A DNA stretch of 64,000 bases. It comes from Bacteroidales bacterium. GTDB lineage: Bacteria; Bacteroidota; Bacteroidia; Bacteroidales; Lentimicrobiaceae. Below, one piece after another: positions 52,911-61,874 of the stretch (position 1 is the stretch's first letter; each line of letters opens with the position of its first letter). The DNA is taken from positions 1 through 64,000 of the forward strand of contig JAEUTG010000058.1 in assembly GCA_016788045.1 (NCBI GenBank). Reading direction: 5' to 3'. The position numbers and the translations under genes were made by a program. Under the pieces are notes generated by a model that had not been told where the DNA came from, did no database searches, and saw only the letters and a list, made by a program, of their open reading frames with translations.

Positions 52911-55720
52911 AATTCCATCAGCCTTTCCAGATGTGACTCCAGTGACCTGAGTACATCCATTAATTTATCGATTTTGAAGGATATGGCATTCAGCCTTATC
53001 TCGCCGGCAAACCTGCTGAATGTTTTCCATTGATGGATTTCTGAGGCTTCCATTAGTTTATCCGAAAATTCAATGATTTCATCAATTACCATTCCTTCGG
53101 ATACCATTCTGAGTTGTTTTAGCAGGCTTGTCAGGTAATCTTTGTCAGGCAGTTCATTCACCTGTTCTGGCCTGGTGATGGCTATTTCGTTGTTTTCCTC
53201 AGGCAGGCTTTGGCTGTTTTCGGGTTGTTTGCTGTTCTGGTGGGTCAGGAACCGGGCAAGTTCCAGGATCAATGCGCCGGGAGAGACCGGTTTCTGCAGA
53301 TAGCCATCGCAAAGCTCCCTGATTTCCTGAGCCTCATTCTTCATGGCAGCTGCAGTCAGGGCAATAACAGGTATGTGATTCAGCGAGGGATTGGATTTGA
53401 TCAGTCGTGTGGCAGTAAATCCATCCATGACAGGCATCTGCATATCCATCAGTATAACTTCAGGTTTATGCTCGCGCAGGGTTCGCATGGCTTCTTCTCC
53501 ATTGACCGATTCAATCAGTTGCAGGTTTTTTCCGCGCAGCATCTCTTTGATCACTTTGCGGTTGATGTCGATATCCTCAACCAGCAGCACCAGTTGGTTG
53601 TTAAACTGCACATTCTTTACTGATTGAAAATCGGAGGTTATGGTTGAGATTTGTTTCTGAGCAGAGACACCTACATCGTGGAGCCATACCCTGAAGGTGC
53701 TTCCAGAACCGGGTACACTCGTCACAGTAATGCTTCCGTTCATCATCTCAACCAGTCGCCGGGTGATGGTAAGCCCCAGTCCAGTTCCGCCGTATTTCCG
53801 CGTACTTTGTCCTTCCTGTTGCCTGAAAGCCTGAAATATTGATTCATGCTGATCTTCCGGAATTCCGATACCGGTGTCGCTGACTTCAAACAGGAGGTCT
53901 ACTTTGCTGCTGTCGTTGGGTTTATCAACTGTTTTAACAGACAATGATACCTGTCCTGTAGTGGTAAACTTTACCGCGTTGCCCAACAGGTTGAAAAGTA
54001 CCTGTCTGATGCGGGTTTCATCGAGCAGCAATGAATCGGGAAGGTTAACATCGGAATGGAGTGAAAATCCGAGGTTTTTTTCTTTGGTCGAAAGTGAGAA
54101 TATTCTGTGCAATTCATCGATCAGGAGTTTTGGATTTACTGGCTCCAGTTCGATGGTTGCCTTTCCGGCTTCAATTTTGGAAAGATCCAGGATATCGTTG
54201 ATCAGCAACAGGAGGTTTTTTCCGCTGTTGCTGATAACGTCAACAAAATCACGGTGTTTCGGATCGTTGAGCTGATCAGCCAGCAACTGTGAAAAACCCA
54301 TGATGGCATTCAGCGGTGTCCTGATTTCATGACTCATGTTGGCCAGGAATTCACTTTTTGCAAGGTTAGCCCTGTCGGCAACTTCCTTGGCTTTTATAAG
54401 TTCCGCTTCTGCTTTTTTTCTGTAGGTAATGTCCTCTACGACAAGCAACACCTGAGGGTTTTTCATAAAATCATTAACCAGCACCAGGTTAAGGATTACC
54501 GGTTTTTCGCTGCCTTCGGCTGTCATCAACCGGGTTTCTATCGGACCGGCACGTTTCTGATACCGGAGACTGATAATGACTTCGTGTTTTTCTCTGGTAT
54601 AGGCATCCGGAATCAGTTTCAGGAAGTTGGTATTGCCTACCATGCCCTGATTGTAGTTGAGCAGTTTCAGAAATGTGCGGTTGGCATCGGTTATTTTCCC
54701 TTTTGTATTGGTGAGTACGAGCCCTAGCGGCGACTCTTCATACATAAGTCTGAACCTGTTTTCACTGAATCTGAGCCTTTCTTCAGAGCGGTTGCGCATG
54801 ATGGCACTGCCGATGCCCGATGCGATACTGGATAAAATATGGGTTTCTGATTCTGACCATTCAGTACCTTCGGTGCAATCATCAAAACCGATAAACCCGA
54901 GAAGCTTTTGTTCTGCCTGAACCGGGACCACGAGCAAAGACAAAATATCCTGTGGTTCAAGTATATCTCTTTCTTCCTGAGGAAAATCTTTCACCAATCC
55001 GCAAACAGCCCCTCCCTTCCCGAGAATCTGGTTCCATCGGGGAATAAAATCAGCCGGCAGGTTTTGCAGATCAGGATTGTTGATCTGAGGTTCAACACCA
55101 GGCCGGCACCATTCGAAACGCTGGCTTAGCAGTAAAGTATTATCGGGTTTGTTGGTGTGATATTCAAAAAGATACACCCTGTCAACATTGGCTGCGGTTC
55201 CGATGATACTGAAAGCATAGTTGATGGCTGTGTTCAGGTCATCACCCAATAAAAGCGCTGTGGTTGCCTTGGCAACACTTTCGAGAATCTTACTCTGCCG
55301 CGACAATCTTTGCTCAGCCAGTTTCCTGTTGGTGATGTTGCGGGCAAGTGCGATAAATCGCGGTTTTTCGGAGGCAGACTTCTTCCGTGAAACCGAAAGC
55401 TCATACCATTCCGATTTTCCATTCTCATAAATGGTGTATTGGATTCCGACTGAAGAACCATTGCGAAATGCTTCATCTATGGCTTCTTCCACCGGCTTGC
55501 TGATCGACTCAGGAAGAATGGCGGATGTTTTTTTTCCGATAAAAATCTCCGGGGGCACGAGTAGCCTGGCGTTCTCCGGCGCATGGTAGTTGTAGATGGT
55601 TCCTTCATTGTCGACCTCGAACATAATATCAGGAATTGCCCGCAGATTGTCTTCGAGCATAAGAATCCGGTCGTTCAGTTCAATCAGGGTCTTATCATCG
55701 GGCATATTTAACCCTTTCAT
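52907..55720 (-). CDS. Hybrid histidine kinase with PAS, GAF, PAS and REC
   Basis: A 937-residue cytoplasmic hybrid kinase. Domain order: PAS (about 12-135), GAF (about 155-310), PAS (about 325-440), coiled coil, HisKA with histidine in FLANMSHEIRTPLNAIMG, HATPase (NLLGNAVKFT, DTGIGIPE, GTGLGLTI), REC (LVEDIDINR, LMDMQMPVMDG, ALTAAA, LQKPV) and a helical C-terminal tail of about 110 residues. The tail looks like a degenerate HPt-type bundle but has no H-x-x-K-G histidine. The GAF domain is of the same subtype as the second GAF of the giant kinase (both have F/Y-EWC...G and EI/L-LEPQ). ATGA overlap with the following REC-kinase indicates coupling. Confidence 0.9.
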   Translation of the reverse strand: MKGLNMPDDKTLIELNDRILMLEDNLRAIPDIMFEVDNEGTIYNYHAPENARLLVPPEIFIGKKTSAILPESISKPVEEAIDEAFRNGSSVGIQYTIYENGKSEWYELSVSRKKSASEKPRFIALARNITNRKLAEQRLSRQSKILESVAKATTALLLGDDLNTAINYAFSIIGTAANVDRVYLFEYHTNKPDNTLLLSQRFEWCRPGVEPQINNPDLQNLPADFIPRWNQILGKGGAVCGLVKDFPQEERDILEPQDILSLLVVPVQAEQKLLGFIGFDDCTEGTEWSESETHILSSIASGIGSAIMRNRSEERLRFSENRFRLMYEESPLGLVLTNTKGKITDANRTFLKLLNYNQGMVGNTNFLKLIPDAYTREKHEVIISLRYQKRAGPIETRLMTAEGSEKPVILNLVLVNDFMKNPQVLLVVEDITYRKKAEAELIKAKEVADRANLAKSEFLANMSHEIRTPLNAIMGFSQLLADQLNDPKHRDFVDVISNSGKNLLLLINDILDLSKIEAGKATIELEPVNPKLLIDELHRIFSLSTKEKNLGFSLHSDVNLPDSLLLDETRIRQVLFNLLGNAVKFTTTGQVSLSVKTVDKPNDSSKVDLLFEVSDTGIGIPEDQHESIFQAFRQQEGQSTRKYGGTGLGLTITRRLVEMMNGSITVTSVPGSGSTFRVWLHDVGVSAQKQISTITSDFQSVKNVQFNNQLVLLVEDIDINRKVIKEMLRGKNLQLIESVNGEEAMRTLREHKPEVILMDMQMPVMDGFTATRLIKSNPSLNHIPVIALTAAAMKNEAQEIRELCDGYLQKPVSPGALILELARFLTHQNSKQPENSQSLPEENNEIAITRPEQVNELPDKDYLTSLLKQLRMVSEGMVIDEIIEFSDKLMEASEIHQWKTFSRFAGEIRLNAISFKIDKLMDVLRSLESHLERLMEL

Positions 55721-55844
55721 CCTTACGTTTTTATTGAATCGGATTGTTAACTGGCATGTTTGTGCAGAATACGGATAAGGTAGCCGTTCCGGGCTTCTTT
55801 ATCAGATATTAATAATTAAAAATCAGTAAAGTAACCCGGGGATT

Positions 55845-56594
55845 TCAGGAACCCTCAGTTTTGGGGATTGTAAGGTTTCTGATCACAGCAGCAGCACAAA
55901 AACAGCCGAATACAGCCGGCATGTAAGAGATGGTTCCAACCGTAGATTTTTTGTTGATTTCACCTTCTGCAAGCTCCACCGCGGTGCGAGACACTTCCTC
56001 GGGGGAATACACTGCATCAAATCCCGACCAGATTCCGAGCTTGTGCAGCCTTTTGCGCATATAATAAGCTAATTTGCAGTTGTATGTGTTTGAAATATCC
56101 GTTATCTGCACCTGTGTGGGATCTGTTTTACCTCCGGCTCCCATAGAGCTTACCAAAGGCAGGCCAAGCCTCAGGGTGTGGTAGATCAGATAAACCTTGG
56201 GTGATAAAGTATCGATGGCATCCACCACATAATCGTAGCCCGATTCAAGGATATCGATCATGCGCTGATCTTTGATGTATTCGGTATAAAGGTGCAGTTT
56301 GATTTCAGGATTGATGTCTGAAAGCCGTTCGGCCATGATTTCAGTTTTATACCTTCCTGTATTGCTTATCAGGGCAGGCAACTGCCGGTTCCGGTTGGTT
56401 GCATGTACCCTGTCGCCATCTACCAGCGACAAGCGGCCAACACCGGCTCTGGCAAGCTGTTCAGCAGTATAGGCACCGACACCTCCCAGCCCTGCAACCA
56501 GTACATGGGCATTGGACAGCTTTATCATATTCTGCTCTCCCAGAAGCAGACTTGTGCGCGCCTGCCAGTTTTCTGTTCCACCACCGATCTTCAT
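55845..56594 (-). CDS. tcdA: tRNA threonylcarbamoyladenosine dehydratase
   Basis: E1-like ThiF/MoeB-fold enzyme that closes the cyclic t6A (ct6A) modification at position 37 of ANN-decoding tRNAs, using ATP. At 249 residues it has the family length. The nucleotide-binding loop is GLGGVGAYTAEQLAR (about 35-50). VDGDRVHATNRNRQ and the SSMGAGGKTDPTQVQITDIS line are typical of TcdA (often annotated CsdL/YgdL). It is monocistronic with a -7 element overlapping the start region (56599-56606), so the mRNA may be leaderless. CsdE/CsdA partner genes are not in the window. Confidence 0.94.
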   Translation of the reverse strand: MKIGGGTENWQARTSLLLGEQNMIKLSNAHVLVAGLGGVGAYTAEQLARAGVGRLSLVDGDRVHATNRNRQLPALISNTGRYKTEIMAERLSDINPEIKLHLYTEYIKDQRMIDILESGYDYVVDAIDTLSPKVYLIYHTLRLGLPLVSSMGAGGKTDPTQVQITDISNTYNCKLAYYMRKRLHKLGIWSGFDAVYSPEEVSRTAVELAEGEINKKSTVGTISYMPAVFGCFCAAAVIRNLTIPKTEGS

Positions 56595-56598
56595 GCAA

Positions 56599-56606
56599 CA
56601 AAGTTA
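56599..56606 (-). promoter_or_regulatory. tcdA promoter -7 element
   Basis: TAACTTTG on the minus strand ends 4 nt before the tcdA ATG (56594), implying a leaderless or near-leaderless transcript. Confidence 0.5.
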
Positions 56607-56748
56607 TAAAGATTTTACACCTTCGTGTTGAATCCTGAAATCCTGTTTTCTATACCGTTACCTGTTTTGGAATAACCAACATCAGACTTAGTTTCATTTA
56701 ACCAATGCAACCAGGCAGCTTTCCCCTCGTCTTAAAAAATAAAAACAT

Positions 56749-57162
56749 ATGAGAAATATTCTGTCAGTACTAATCCTGGTCGCATTGCTGATGCTGCTGG
56801 GATCTTGTGAAAAAGAAACACCTGAAACTGCGGTATCGGAGGAAAGTCTGAGCGGTTTCTGGATCTCTCCTGAATACCTTGATTCAATGATAGTCTATCA
56901 AAAAGCAGATGATTTTAACGATGGCCCCGGCTATGAATTTAAGATCGGGGGCAGCATGATTGAGCGGAAAAATGCCGGGTGGTGCGGAACACCGCCAATA
57001 ACCTACGATAATTACAATGGTACCTACGAGTTGTTACCAGATGGTAATCTTGAGGTTGTTTCCCCTTATTGGGGTGGCATTATCAGAACAAGATATCAGA
57101 TCATTTCCATAAACCAGCGCAAACTGACTCTCCGGTTTTTAGAATCAGGTGAGGCTAAATAG
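56749..57162 (+). CDS. Small hypothetical lipoprotein
   Basis: A 137-residue lipoprotein: signal peptide (about 1-19) ending in the lipobox LLGSC, then EKETPETAV. The mature part (LSGFWISPEYLDSMIVYQKADDF, GTYELLPDGNLEVVSPYW and RKLTLRFLESGE) looks like a small lipocalin-like beta barrel of the kind frequent in Bacteroidota, but I cannot name the family. It lies between tcdA and the PD40 propeller gene; it may be linked to the latter, 89 nt downstream. Function unknown. Confidence 0.82.
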   Translation: MRNILSVLILVALLMLLGSCEKETPETAVSEESLSGFWISPEYLDSMIVYQKADDFNDGPGYEFKIGGSMIERKNAGWCGTPPITYDNYNGTYELLPDGNLEVVSPYWGGIIRTRYQIISINQRKLTLRFLESGEAK

Positions 57163-57251
57163 AAAGATGGTACTGAATTTTGAACATTCATCAGGGCTAT
57201 CTGTTTCGTTGATAGGTGTTTGAAAGAATCCGCCTGAAAAATGGTGAGTGT

Positions 57252-58187
57252 ATGAAAAGTGCCAAACTTCGCGAACGGATCGCTTTGCTGTTTTTTCTGT
57301 TTCTTGCAGCCGTAACTCCCAAAGCGCAAACAATCCCAAATACTGAATTTCCGCAGGGAGTGATTTCTTTCACTTCTACCCGGGATGGAAATTACGAAGT
57401 GTATACCATTGATCTGGAATCACGGAAGGAAACCAATCTGACAGTCAATCCGGCCCTTGACTACTGGTCAAGCTGGACGCCAGACGGCAGATACCTGTTG
57501 TTCTACAGTAAACGGGAAGGAGGGGAGGATATTTACAGGATGGATGTATCCGGAGAGCATGCAGTGAAGTTGACAGATAATAGCTTCAAGGATTATCTGC
57601 CAATATGCTCACCCGACGGAACCCGGATTGTTTTTCTGTCAGACCGTGACCACAAGGCCAATGAAGTTTATTTGATGAACAGCGACGGAACGAATGTCAG
57701 GCGGCTTACTGAAAACGAAGACTTTGAAGAGTCGGCCAGCTGGTCGCCTGATGCAAAATCACTGATTTTCACCAGGGCACTCCGCGAACCTGAAGACTCC
57801 ACTTATGCCTCTAACGGTGAACTCTTTCTGATGGATGCAGATGGCAGGAATGAACACAGGCTGACTTTCAGAAAAGGTTATGATTCAGGGGGGGTGTTTT
57901 CGCCTGATGGAAAACGTGTGGCCTTTTATGGAACAGACGAAACCGGGAATTTCGAGATATATCTTATAAATGCTGACGGATCAGGCATTGAGAACCTGAC
58001 CAGGGATCCTCTTGAGGATTATTCACCATCCTGGTCCCCGGATGGGAAGTGGATAGCCTATACCAGTGGCGAAAACAGTATCTATCATGTGTGGGTTATC
58101 AATATTCTGACCCGGGAGAAAATCCGGCTGACCAACCTCCCGCGACGCAATGAGACCCCTTTCTGGAGGCCTGAGCCGCGGGGTTAA
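57252..58187 (+). CDS. Periplasmic PD40/WD40-like propeller protein (TolB-like)
   Basis: I start it at ATG 57252 (311 residues), giving a signal peptide (RERIALLFFLFLAAVTPKAQ); an in-frame GTG at 57216 would add 12 unlikely residues. The mature part is about six PD40 blades of 40-45 residues, each with a S-P-D-G/A turn (SWTPDGRYLLFYS, ICSPDGTRIVFLS, SWSPDAKSLIFTR, VFSPDGKRVAFYG, SWSPDGKWIAYTS) and a closing EIYxMNxDG line. The fold is that of the TolB C-terminal propeller without a TolB N-terminal domain or nearby tol-pal genes, so I would not call it TolB. Its last 4 nt overlap the end of the peroxiredoxin pseudogene on the other strand. Confidence 0.87.
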   Translation: MKSAKLRERIALLFFLFLAAVTPKAQTIPNTEFPQGVISFTSTRDGNYEVYTIDLESRKETNLTVNPALDYWSSWTPDGRYLLFYSKREGGEDIYRMDVSGEHAVKLTDNSFKDYLPICSPDGTRIVFLSDRDHKANEVYLMNSDGTNVRRLTENEDFEESASWSPDAKSLIFTRALREPEDSTYASNGELFLMDADGRNEHRLTFRKGYDSGGVFSPDGKRVAFYGTDETGNFEIYLINADGSGIENLTRDPLEDYSPSWSPDGKWIAYTSGENSIYHVWVINILTREKIRLTNLPRRNETPFWRPEPRG

Positions 58188-58640
58188 GAGGTGTGTTTCA
58201 TCCGTTTTATAATCTCAAGCGCTCGGTAACATGCTTTTCGGTGTTCAGTTGCGATTTAAAGGTGTGCACCAGTATTCCCTGAGGGTTAAAAACATAGGTC
58301 ACCCATGCCGGGTATAAGCCCCAGCATGTCAGCCGGAACCCCGAAAAGCTTTCTGACTTTGTTGCTGGTGTCTGAAAGCAGTGAGAACGAAAGATGGTGT
58401 ATGTTTTTTAAATTCCTGAGAGAGCAGGCTTAACCGGCGCTGATGCCGGTATCCCGTGTTCCTGCATCGGTGAAATCCTGATAGTGATCCCTTAAGTTAG
58501 AAGCCTCACAGGTACTTCCGTGCTTTTCGTCGTTCGGGCAGAGATGACTCCCAGAGATGAGCCGGTAAGTTCAGCGTTCTGGATGATGACATTGTTTTAA
58601 TCAGGCAGGCTGAGTTCCGGCAGTTTATCAATCACCTGAA
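58184..58640 (-). pseudogene. Peroxiredoxin (PrxQ/Bcp type) pseudogene
   Basis: Reading the minus strand, separate frames give PrxQ-like blocks in the right order. 58635-58600 gives VIDKLPELSLPD, then a stop. 58538-58461 gives PNDEKHGSTCEASNLRDHYQ and on to DFTDAG, matching the active-site line PKDxTPGCTKEACNLRD, but with Ser at both cysteine positions. 58392-58308 gives FSLLSDTSNKVRKLFGVP and ADMLGLIPG. 58305-58222 gives WVTYVFNPQGILVHTF and KSQLNTEKHVTE. 58222-58202 gives ALEIIKR, and a stop lies at 58184. At least two in-frame stops and about three frame changes break it, and the loss of catalytic cysteines makes it non-functional. The frame breaks show the gene has been decaying for some time. 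The true start is uncertain. Confidence 0.85.
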
Positions 58641-58783
58641 GTGTTGGTTGTAAGGATTTGATGTAAATGAGCTTAATGAACACCGGCAGGGATTTTTTGT
58701 TTAGCTAAGTGACAGGAGGTGCCTGATCTCACTTTTTTCCCACAAAATCAAATCTGTTTTTATATCCAAGCTGGCCTGAACCT
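58641..58783. other. Gap before the AbgT transporter
   Basis: About 140 nt between the pseudogene and the transporter. It may hold the old start region of the peroxiredoxin. No promoter consensus recognised for the transporter. Confidence 0.4.
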
Positions 58784-60307
58784 ATGACCAACCTGAAACC
58801 CTCATTGTTTTCACGATTTTTGAATCTGGTGGAAAAGGGTGGCAATGCGCTGCCCAACCCTGCAACCTTGTTTGCACTTTTTGCCCTGGCTGTATTGCTG
58901 ATTTCATGGCTTGGGAGCCTGCTTGGCTGGCAGGCAGTCCATCCGGCAACTCAGGAAGTGCTAAAGGTTAATAACCTGCTCTCGGCCGAAGGCTTCAGGA
59001 GGATAGTGCTTGAGATGGTAACCAATTATACCGGTTTTGCACCCCTGGGCATTGTAATGGTTGCACTGCTCGGAATCGGTATTGCAGAGAGCAGTGGACT
59101 CGTGGGTGCTGCCATCCGGTTGCTTGTGCTTAAATCGCCGCGGCGTCTGCTTACATTTGTTATAGTGTTTGCCGGAATTCTTTCCAATGCCGCCAGCGAC
59201 CTCGGGTACGTGTTGCTTATTCCGATGGCAGGGGTTATTTTTCATTCGGTCGGCAGACATCCGGTAGCTGGAATGGCGGCAGCCTTTGCCGGTGTGTCAG
59301 GAGGTTTCAGTGCGAATCTGTTTATAGGAACCATCGACCCCCTGCTTGCCGGGCTTTCAACTGAAGCTGCCCGGATTCTGGATCCGGGATATTATGTGAT
59401 GCCCACTGCCAATTATTATTTTATGGCTGTGTCAACGATCGTAATCTCACTTTCCGGGACATGGGTAACTGAACGAATTGTTACGCCCCGTCTTGGTGCT
59501 TACACCGGAGATGTTAAACCAGAGCCGATCGAAAAGCTCAATCATACGGAGAGAAAGGGCCTCCTCTGGGTTGCCATTACGGCCTTTGTATGGTTTGGTA
59601 TTTTTGCTGCTGGCCTCATTCCCGATCACGGATTTTTGCGCGGGGATGACAACACCATCCTGCATTCACCACTGATAAAGGGTTTCATTGCTTTTTTATT
59701 CTTTATGGCCTCCAGTTTTGGAATTGTTTACGGTTTCGTTACAGGTAGATTCAAAAGTGATAACGATGTCATTAAAGGAATGAGTGAAAGCTTTAAAACA
59801 CTGGCTTCTTTCCTTGTGCTGGTATTCTTTGCTGCACAGTTTGTGGCCTATTTTAAATGGAGTAACCTCGGGCTGGTGCTGGCGGTGAAAGGAGCATCCC
59901 TGCTTCAGGAAGCGGATCTGAGCCTGGTCGCGTTGATCATATTGTTTATTCTTCTTACCGGTTTTATCAACCTTTTCATGGGAAGTGCTTCGGCAAAGTG
60001 GGCCATCATGGGTCCGGTCTTTATTCCTATGTTTATGTTGCTGGGTTATTCACCCGAACTATCCCAGGCAATTTTCAGGGTGGGGGATTCGGTTACCAAC
60101 ATCATCAGTCCTATGATGAGCTTTTTCGCTCTCATCATCGTCTTTTTTGCAAAATACCAGAAAAACACCGGGCTTGGGACGCTGATTTCAACCATGCTAC
60201 CTTATACGCTGGTATTTACAGTATTCTGGACTTTACTGCTCGTTGTCTGGGCTGTACTTGATCTGCCATTGGGACCTGAAGCCCCGGTGCATTACCTGAA
60301 GCCCTGA
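58784..60307 (+). CDS. AbgT family transporter
   Basis: A 507-residue inner-membrane protein of the AbgT family (E. coli AbgT has 508), which includes p-aminobenzoyl-glutamate importers and sulfonamide exporters. It has about 11-13 hydrophobic segments. The family line GNALPNPATLFALFAL lies near residue 20, AGILSNAASDLGYVLLIPM (about 125-145) and NLFMGSASAKWAIMGPVFIPM near residue 395 are its hallmarks, and the C-terminus holds SPMMSFFALI. The direction of transport cannot be told from sequence. It is alone, without abgA/abgB hydrolase genes, and followed by a strong terminator at 60478. Confidence 0.93.
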   Translation: MTNLKPSLFSRFLNLVEKGGNALPNPATLFALFALAVLLISWLGSLLGWQAVHPATQEVLKVNNLLSAEGFRRIVLEMVTNYTGFAPLGIVMVALLGIGIAESSGLVGAAIRLLVLKSPRRLLTFVIVFAGILSNAASDLGYVLLIPMAGVIFHSVGRHPVAGMAAAFAGVSGGFSANLFIGTIDPLLAGLSTEAARILDPGYYVMPTANYYFMAVSTIVISLSGTWVTERIVTPRLGAYTGDVKPEPIEKLNHTERKGLLWVAITAFVWFGIFAAGLIPDHGFLRGDDNTILHSPLIKGFIAFLFFMASSFGIVYGFVTGRFKSDNDVIKGMSESFKTLASFLVLVFFAAQFVAYFKWSNLGLVLAVKGASLLQEADLSLVALIILFILLTGFINLFMGSASAKWAIMGPVFIPMFMLLGYSPELSQAIFRVGDSVTNIISPMMSFFALIIVFFAKYQKNTGLGTLISTMLPYTLVFTVFWTLLLVVWAVLDLPLGPEAPVHYLKP

Positions 60308-60405
60308 TTGAGAGGTTCATTGTTTTGCCTAAACCGGAGAACTCTTACACAGGTTGTATTGCCTGAAATGACACTTACCGGATGCCCGGTTAATGGAAGA
60401 AAGAG

Positions 60406-60435
60406 CGCTGTCAGGGATTGAACTTCCTGACAGCG
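60406..60435. terminator. Perfect 10-bp hairpin between converging genes
   Basis: CGCTGTCAGG (60406-60415) and CCTGACAGCG (60426-60435) form a perfect stem with a 10-nt loop. The T-run after it is weak, so it may act as a bidirectional pause or mRNA-protecting hairpin between abgT-like (+) and the CsgG-like gene (-). Confidence 0.55.
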
Positions 60436-60477
60436 ATCTTTGATACAGTGAGAACTTGTTCAAAACCTCAGCAATGC

Positions 60478-60502
60478 CCGCGATCGTTGCGCGGTTTTTT
60501 TT
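60478..60502 (+). terminator. Terminator of the AbgT-family gene
   Basis: CCGCG (60478-60482) pairs with CGCGG (60490-60494), 7-nt loop, directly followed by eight T (60495-60502). Confidence 0.8.
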
Positions 60503-60525
60503 CAGCAATGCAACAGAAATGAATG

Positions 60526-61707
60526 TTATTTCGCAAGGCGGGGCTTTTTTGCAACATTAAACCCAATGGTAATCCCGGCAATCGAACCTGATTTTCTGGG
60601 CGAAATATAAAGGTTTACCGGAAGGTTCAGATAGCCCGACCTAAAGGTTTTGCCTACCGCGAAGATCATCCCGGTAGTGACTTCAATCTCACCGCGGCTG
60701 TCAAGTTCTCTGATCACTTCATAGTTCTCTGAAGGCGGGGCTCCCAATTGCCAGTTGTTCTGATCATCATAGTATCCTTCTGCCATCTGCACAAACCTGA
60801 GGTTGGGTCCCAGCCCGAATTCAAGGCCTGATTTGTTGAACCGGAAGCCAAGCAGTCCGGTCAAGGTCGGGACCACATATCCGCTTTCCAGACTGTTGAT
60901 GCCGGGAATCAGTTCAAACAGTGCCTGAAAGTCTCCGGAACTCAGGTATTGCTTTTCGAACTGATAGCCAATCATACTGCTTACCGGATACATGTTAAAA
61001 CCGCCTTCACTGGTTGGTGCGCCCATTCTGTCAGCAGCCGGGCCCCAGGTAATGTTTGCCCCCACGCGCGGACCGCTGAGCTTGAGCGTGGTTTTGCTGC
61101 TGGTTATGGGTTGGTCATAATTAACGAGCAGATCGAGGATCATTTTATCGTTTCCGATTCCCAGAATATTGTTCAGCGAAAGCCGTATCATGGTCTGCAG
61201 CTGATCCTGCTGGTTAATGTATTCCATAACACTGGTTTTCTCAATCGAAGCCGAAGCCACATCGATCAATCTTAAAATTACGATCAGCTTATCGCCGAAC
61301 TTTTCAATACTTCCGCTGAGCATTTTATCTGCCTTCAGCAATTTTCCTGTTTCAACCAGACTGTTTTTGCCGAAACTCATCTGAGGATCGATCTGATTTT
61401 TTTTAACCAGGTCAGCAACATCATACCGGTCAAGTACCTCATAAACACTGGCCTTCTCCAGTTCAAGCTGTACCATGCTGGTGATGGTTTTTGAATCAAA
61501 CAGCAGATCTTTGGTGTCCATGCTGATAACCGCTATGCTGGCTTTTGGCTGAGCATGCGATTCCCGGGTGCTTAACAGCATTACGAACAGAAACATCAGG
61601 GTTGACTTCTTCAATAATGGAACACCCCGGTAGCTTAACCATAGAGCTGTGTAACGGAATCCGGACAACGACTGATCATTCGCCTGAGTAAAGTAAGATG
61701 TTTTCAT
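60526..61707 (-). CDS. CsgG-like periplasmic/outer-membrane protein
   Basis: A protein of up to 393 residues. The first ATG (61707) gives an odd 31-residue leader before a signal peptide; a TTG at 61614 would start exactly with KKSTLMFLFVMLLS and is an attractive alternative, giving 362 residues. The N-terminal mature half (about 55-200) looks like the CsgG/FlgO fold: the line ASIAVISMDTKDLLFDSKTI and the EVLDRYDVADLVKKNQ line, with a SGSIEKFGDKLIVILRLIDV strand. The C-terminal half is a beta-barrel-like chain (GYQFEKQYL, GLLGFRFNKSGLEFGLGPNL and GSIAGITIGFNV). It may be an outer-membrane channel or assembly factor. It is divergent from the HTH regulator gene across 206 nt. Confidence 0.75.
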   Translation of the reverse strand: MKTSYFTQANDQSLSGFRYTALWLSYRGVPLLKKSTLMFLFVMLLSTRESHAQPKASIAVISMDTKDLLFDSKTITSMVQLELEKASVYEVLDRYDVADLVKKNQIDPQMSFGKNSLVETGKLLKADKMLSGSIEKFGDKLIVILRLIDVASASIEKTSVMEYINQQDQLQTMIRLSLNNILGIGNDKMILDLLVNYDQPITSSKTTLKLSGPRVGANITWGPAADRMGAPTSEGGFNMYPVSSMIGYQFEKQYLSSGDFQALFELIPGINSLESGYVVPTLTGLLGFRFNKSGLEFGLGPNLRFVQMAEGYYDDQNNWQLGAPPSENYEVIRELDSRGEIEVTTGMIFAVGKTFRSGYLNLPVNLYISPRKSGSIAGITIGFNVAKKPRLAK

Positions 61708-61843
61708 CGGTTCTGTATTTTTGGTTTATGAGACAAAATTACCGGCCGGCCCTTCGATGGCAAAACGGTTTGGCAGACAAGCCTGAAGGTTGTTTGCATT
61801 AAAAATAAAAAGCCTGGTATGTCCTGTTGATAATTGGATAGAA

Positions 61844-61858
61844 TTGCATAATTTGCAA
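61844..61858. promoter_or_regulatory. Inverted repeat 1: TTGCA-N5-TGCAA
   Basis: TTGCA-taatt-TGCAA, a dyad of 5-bp arms. Its start lies exactly 31 bp (about three helical turns) before that of an identical-geometry copy at 61875. Probable operator for the HTH gene that begins about 55-95 nt downstream. Confidence 0.55.
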
Positions 61859-61874
61859 TCGAATTATCTTTAAG

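Noticed and set aside
57252..58187. TolB of the Tol-Pal system
   Set aside because: Only the propeller part is present, without the TolB N-terminal domain, and there are no tol or pal genes nearby.
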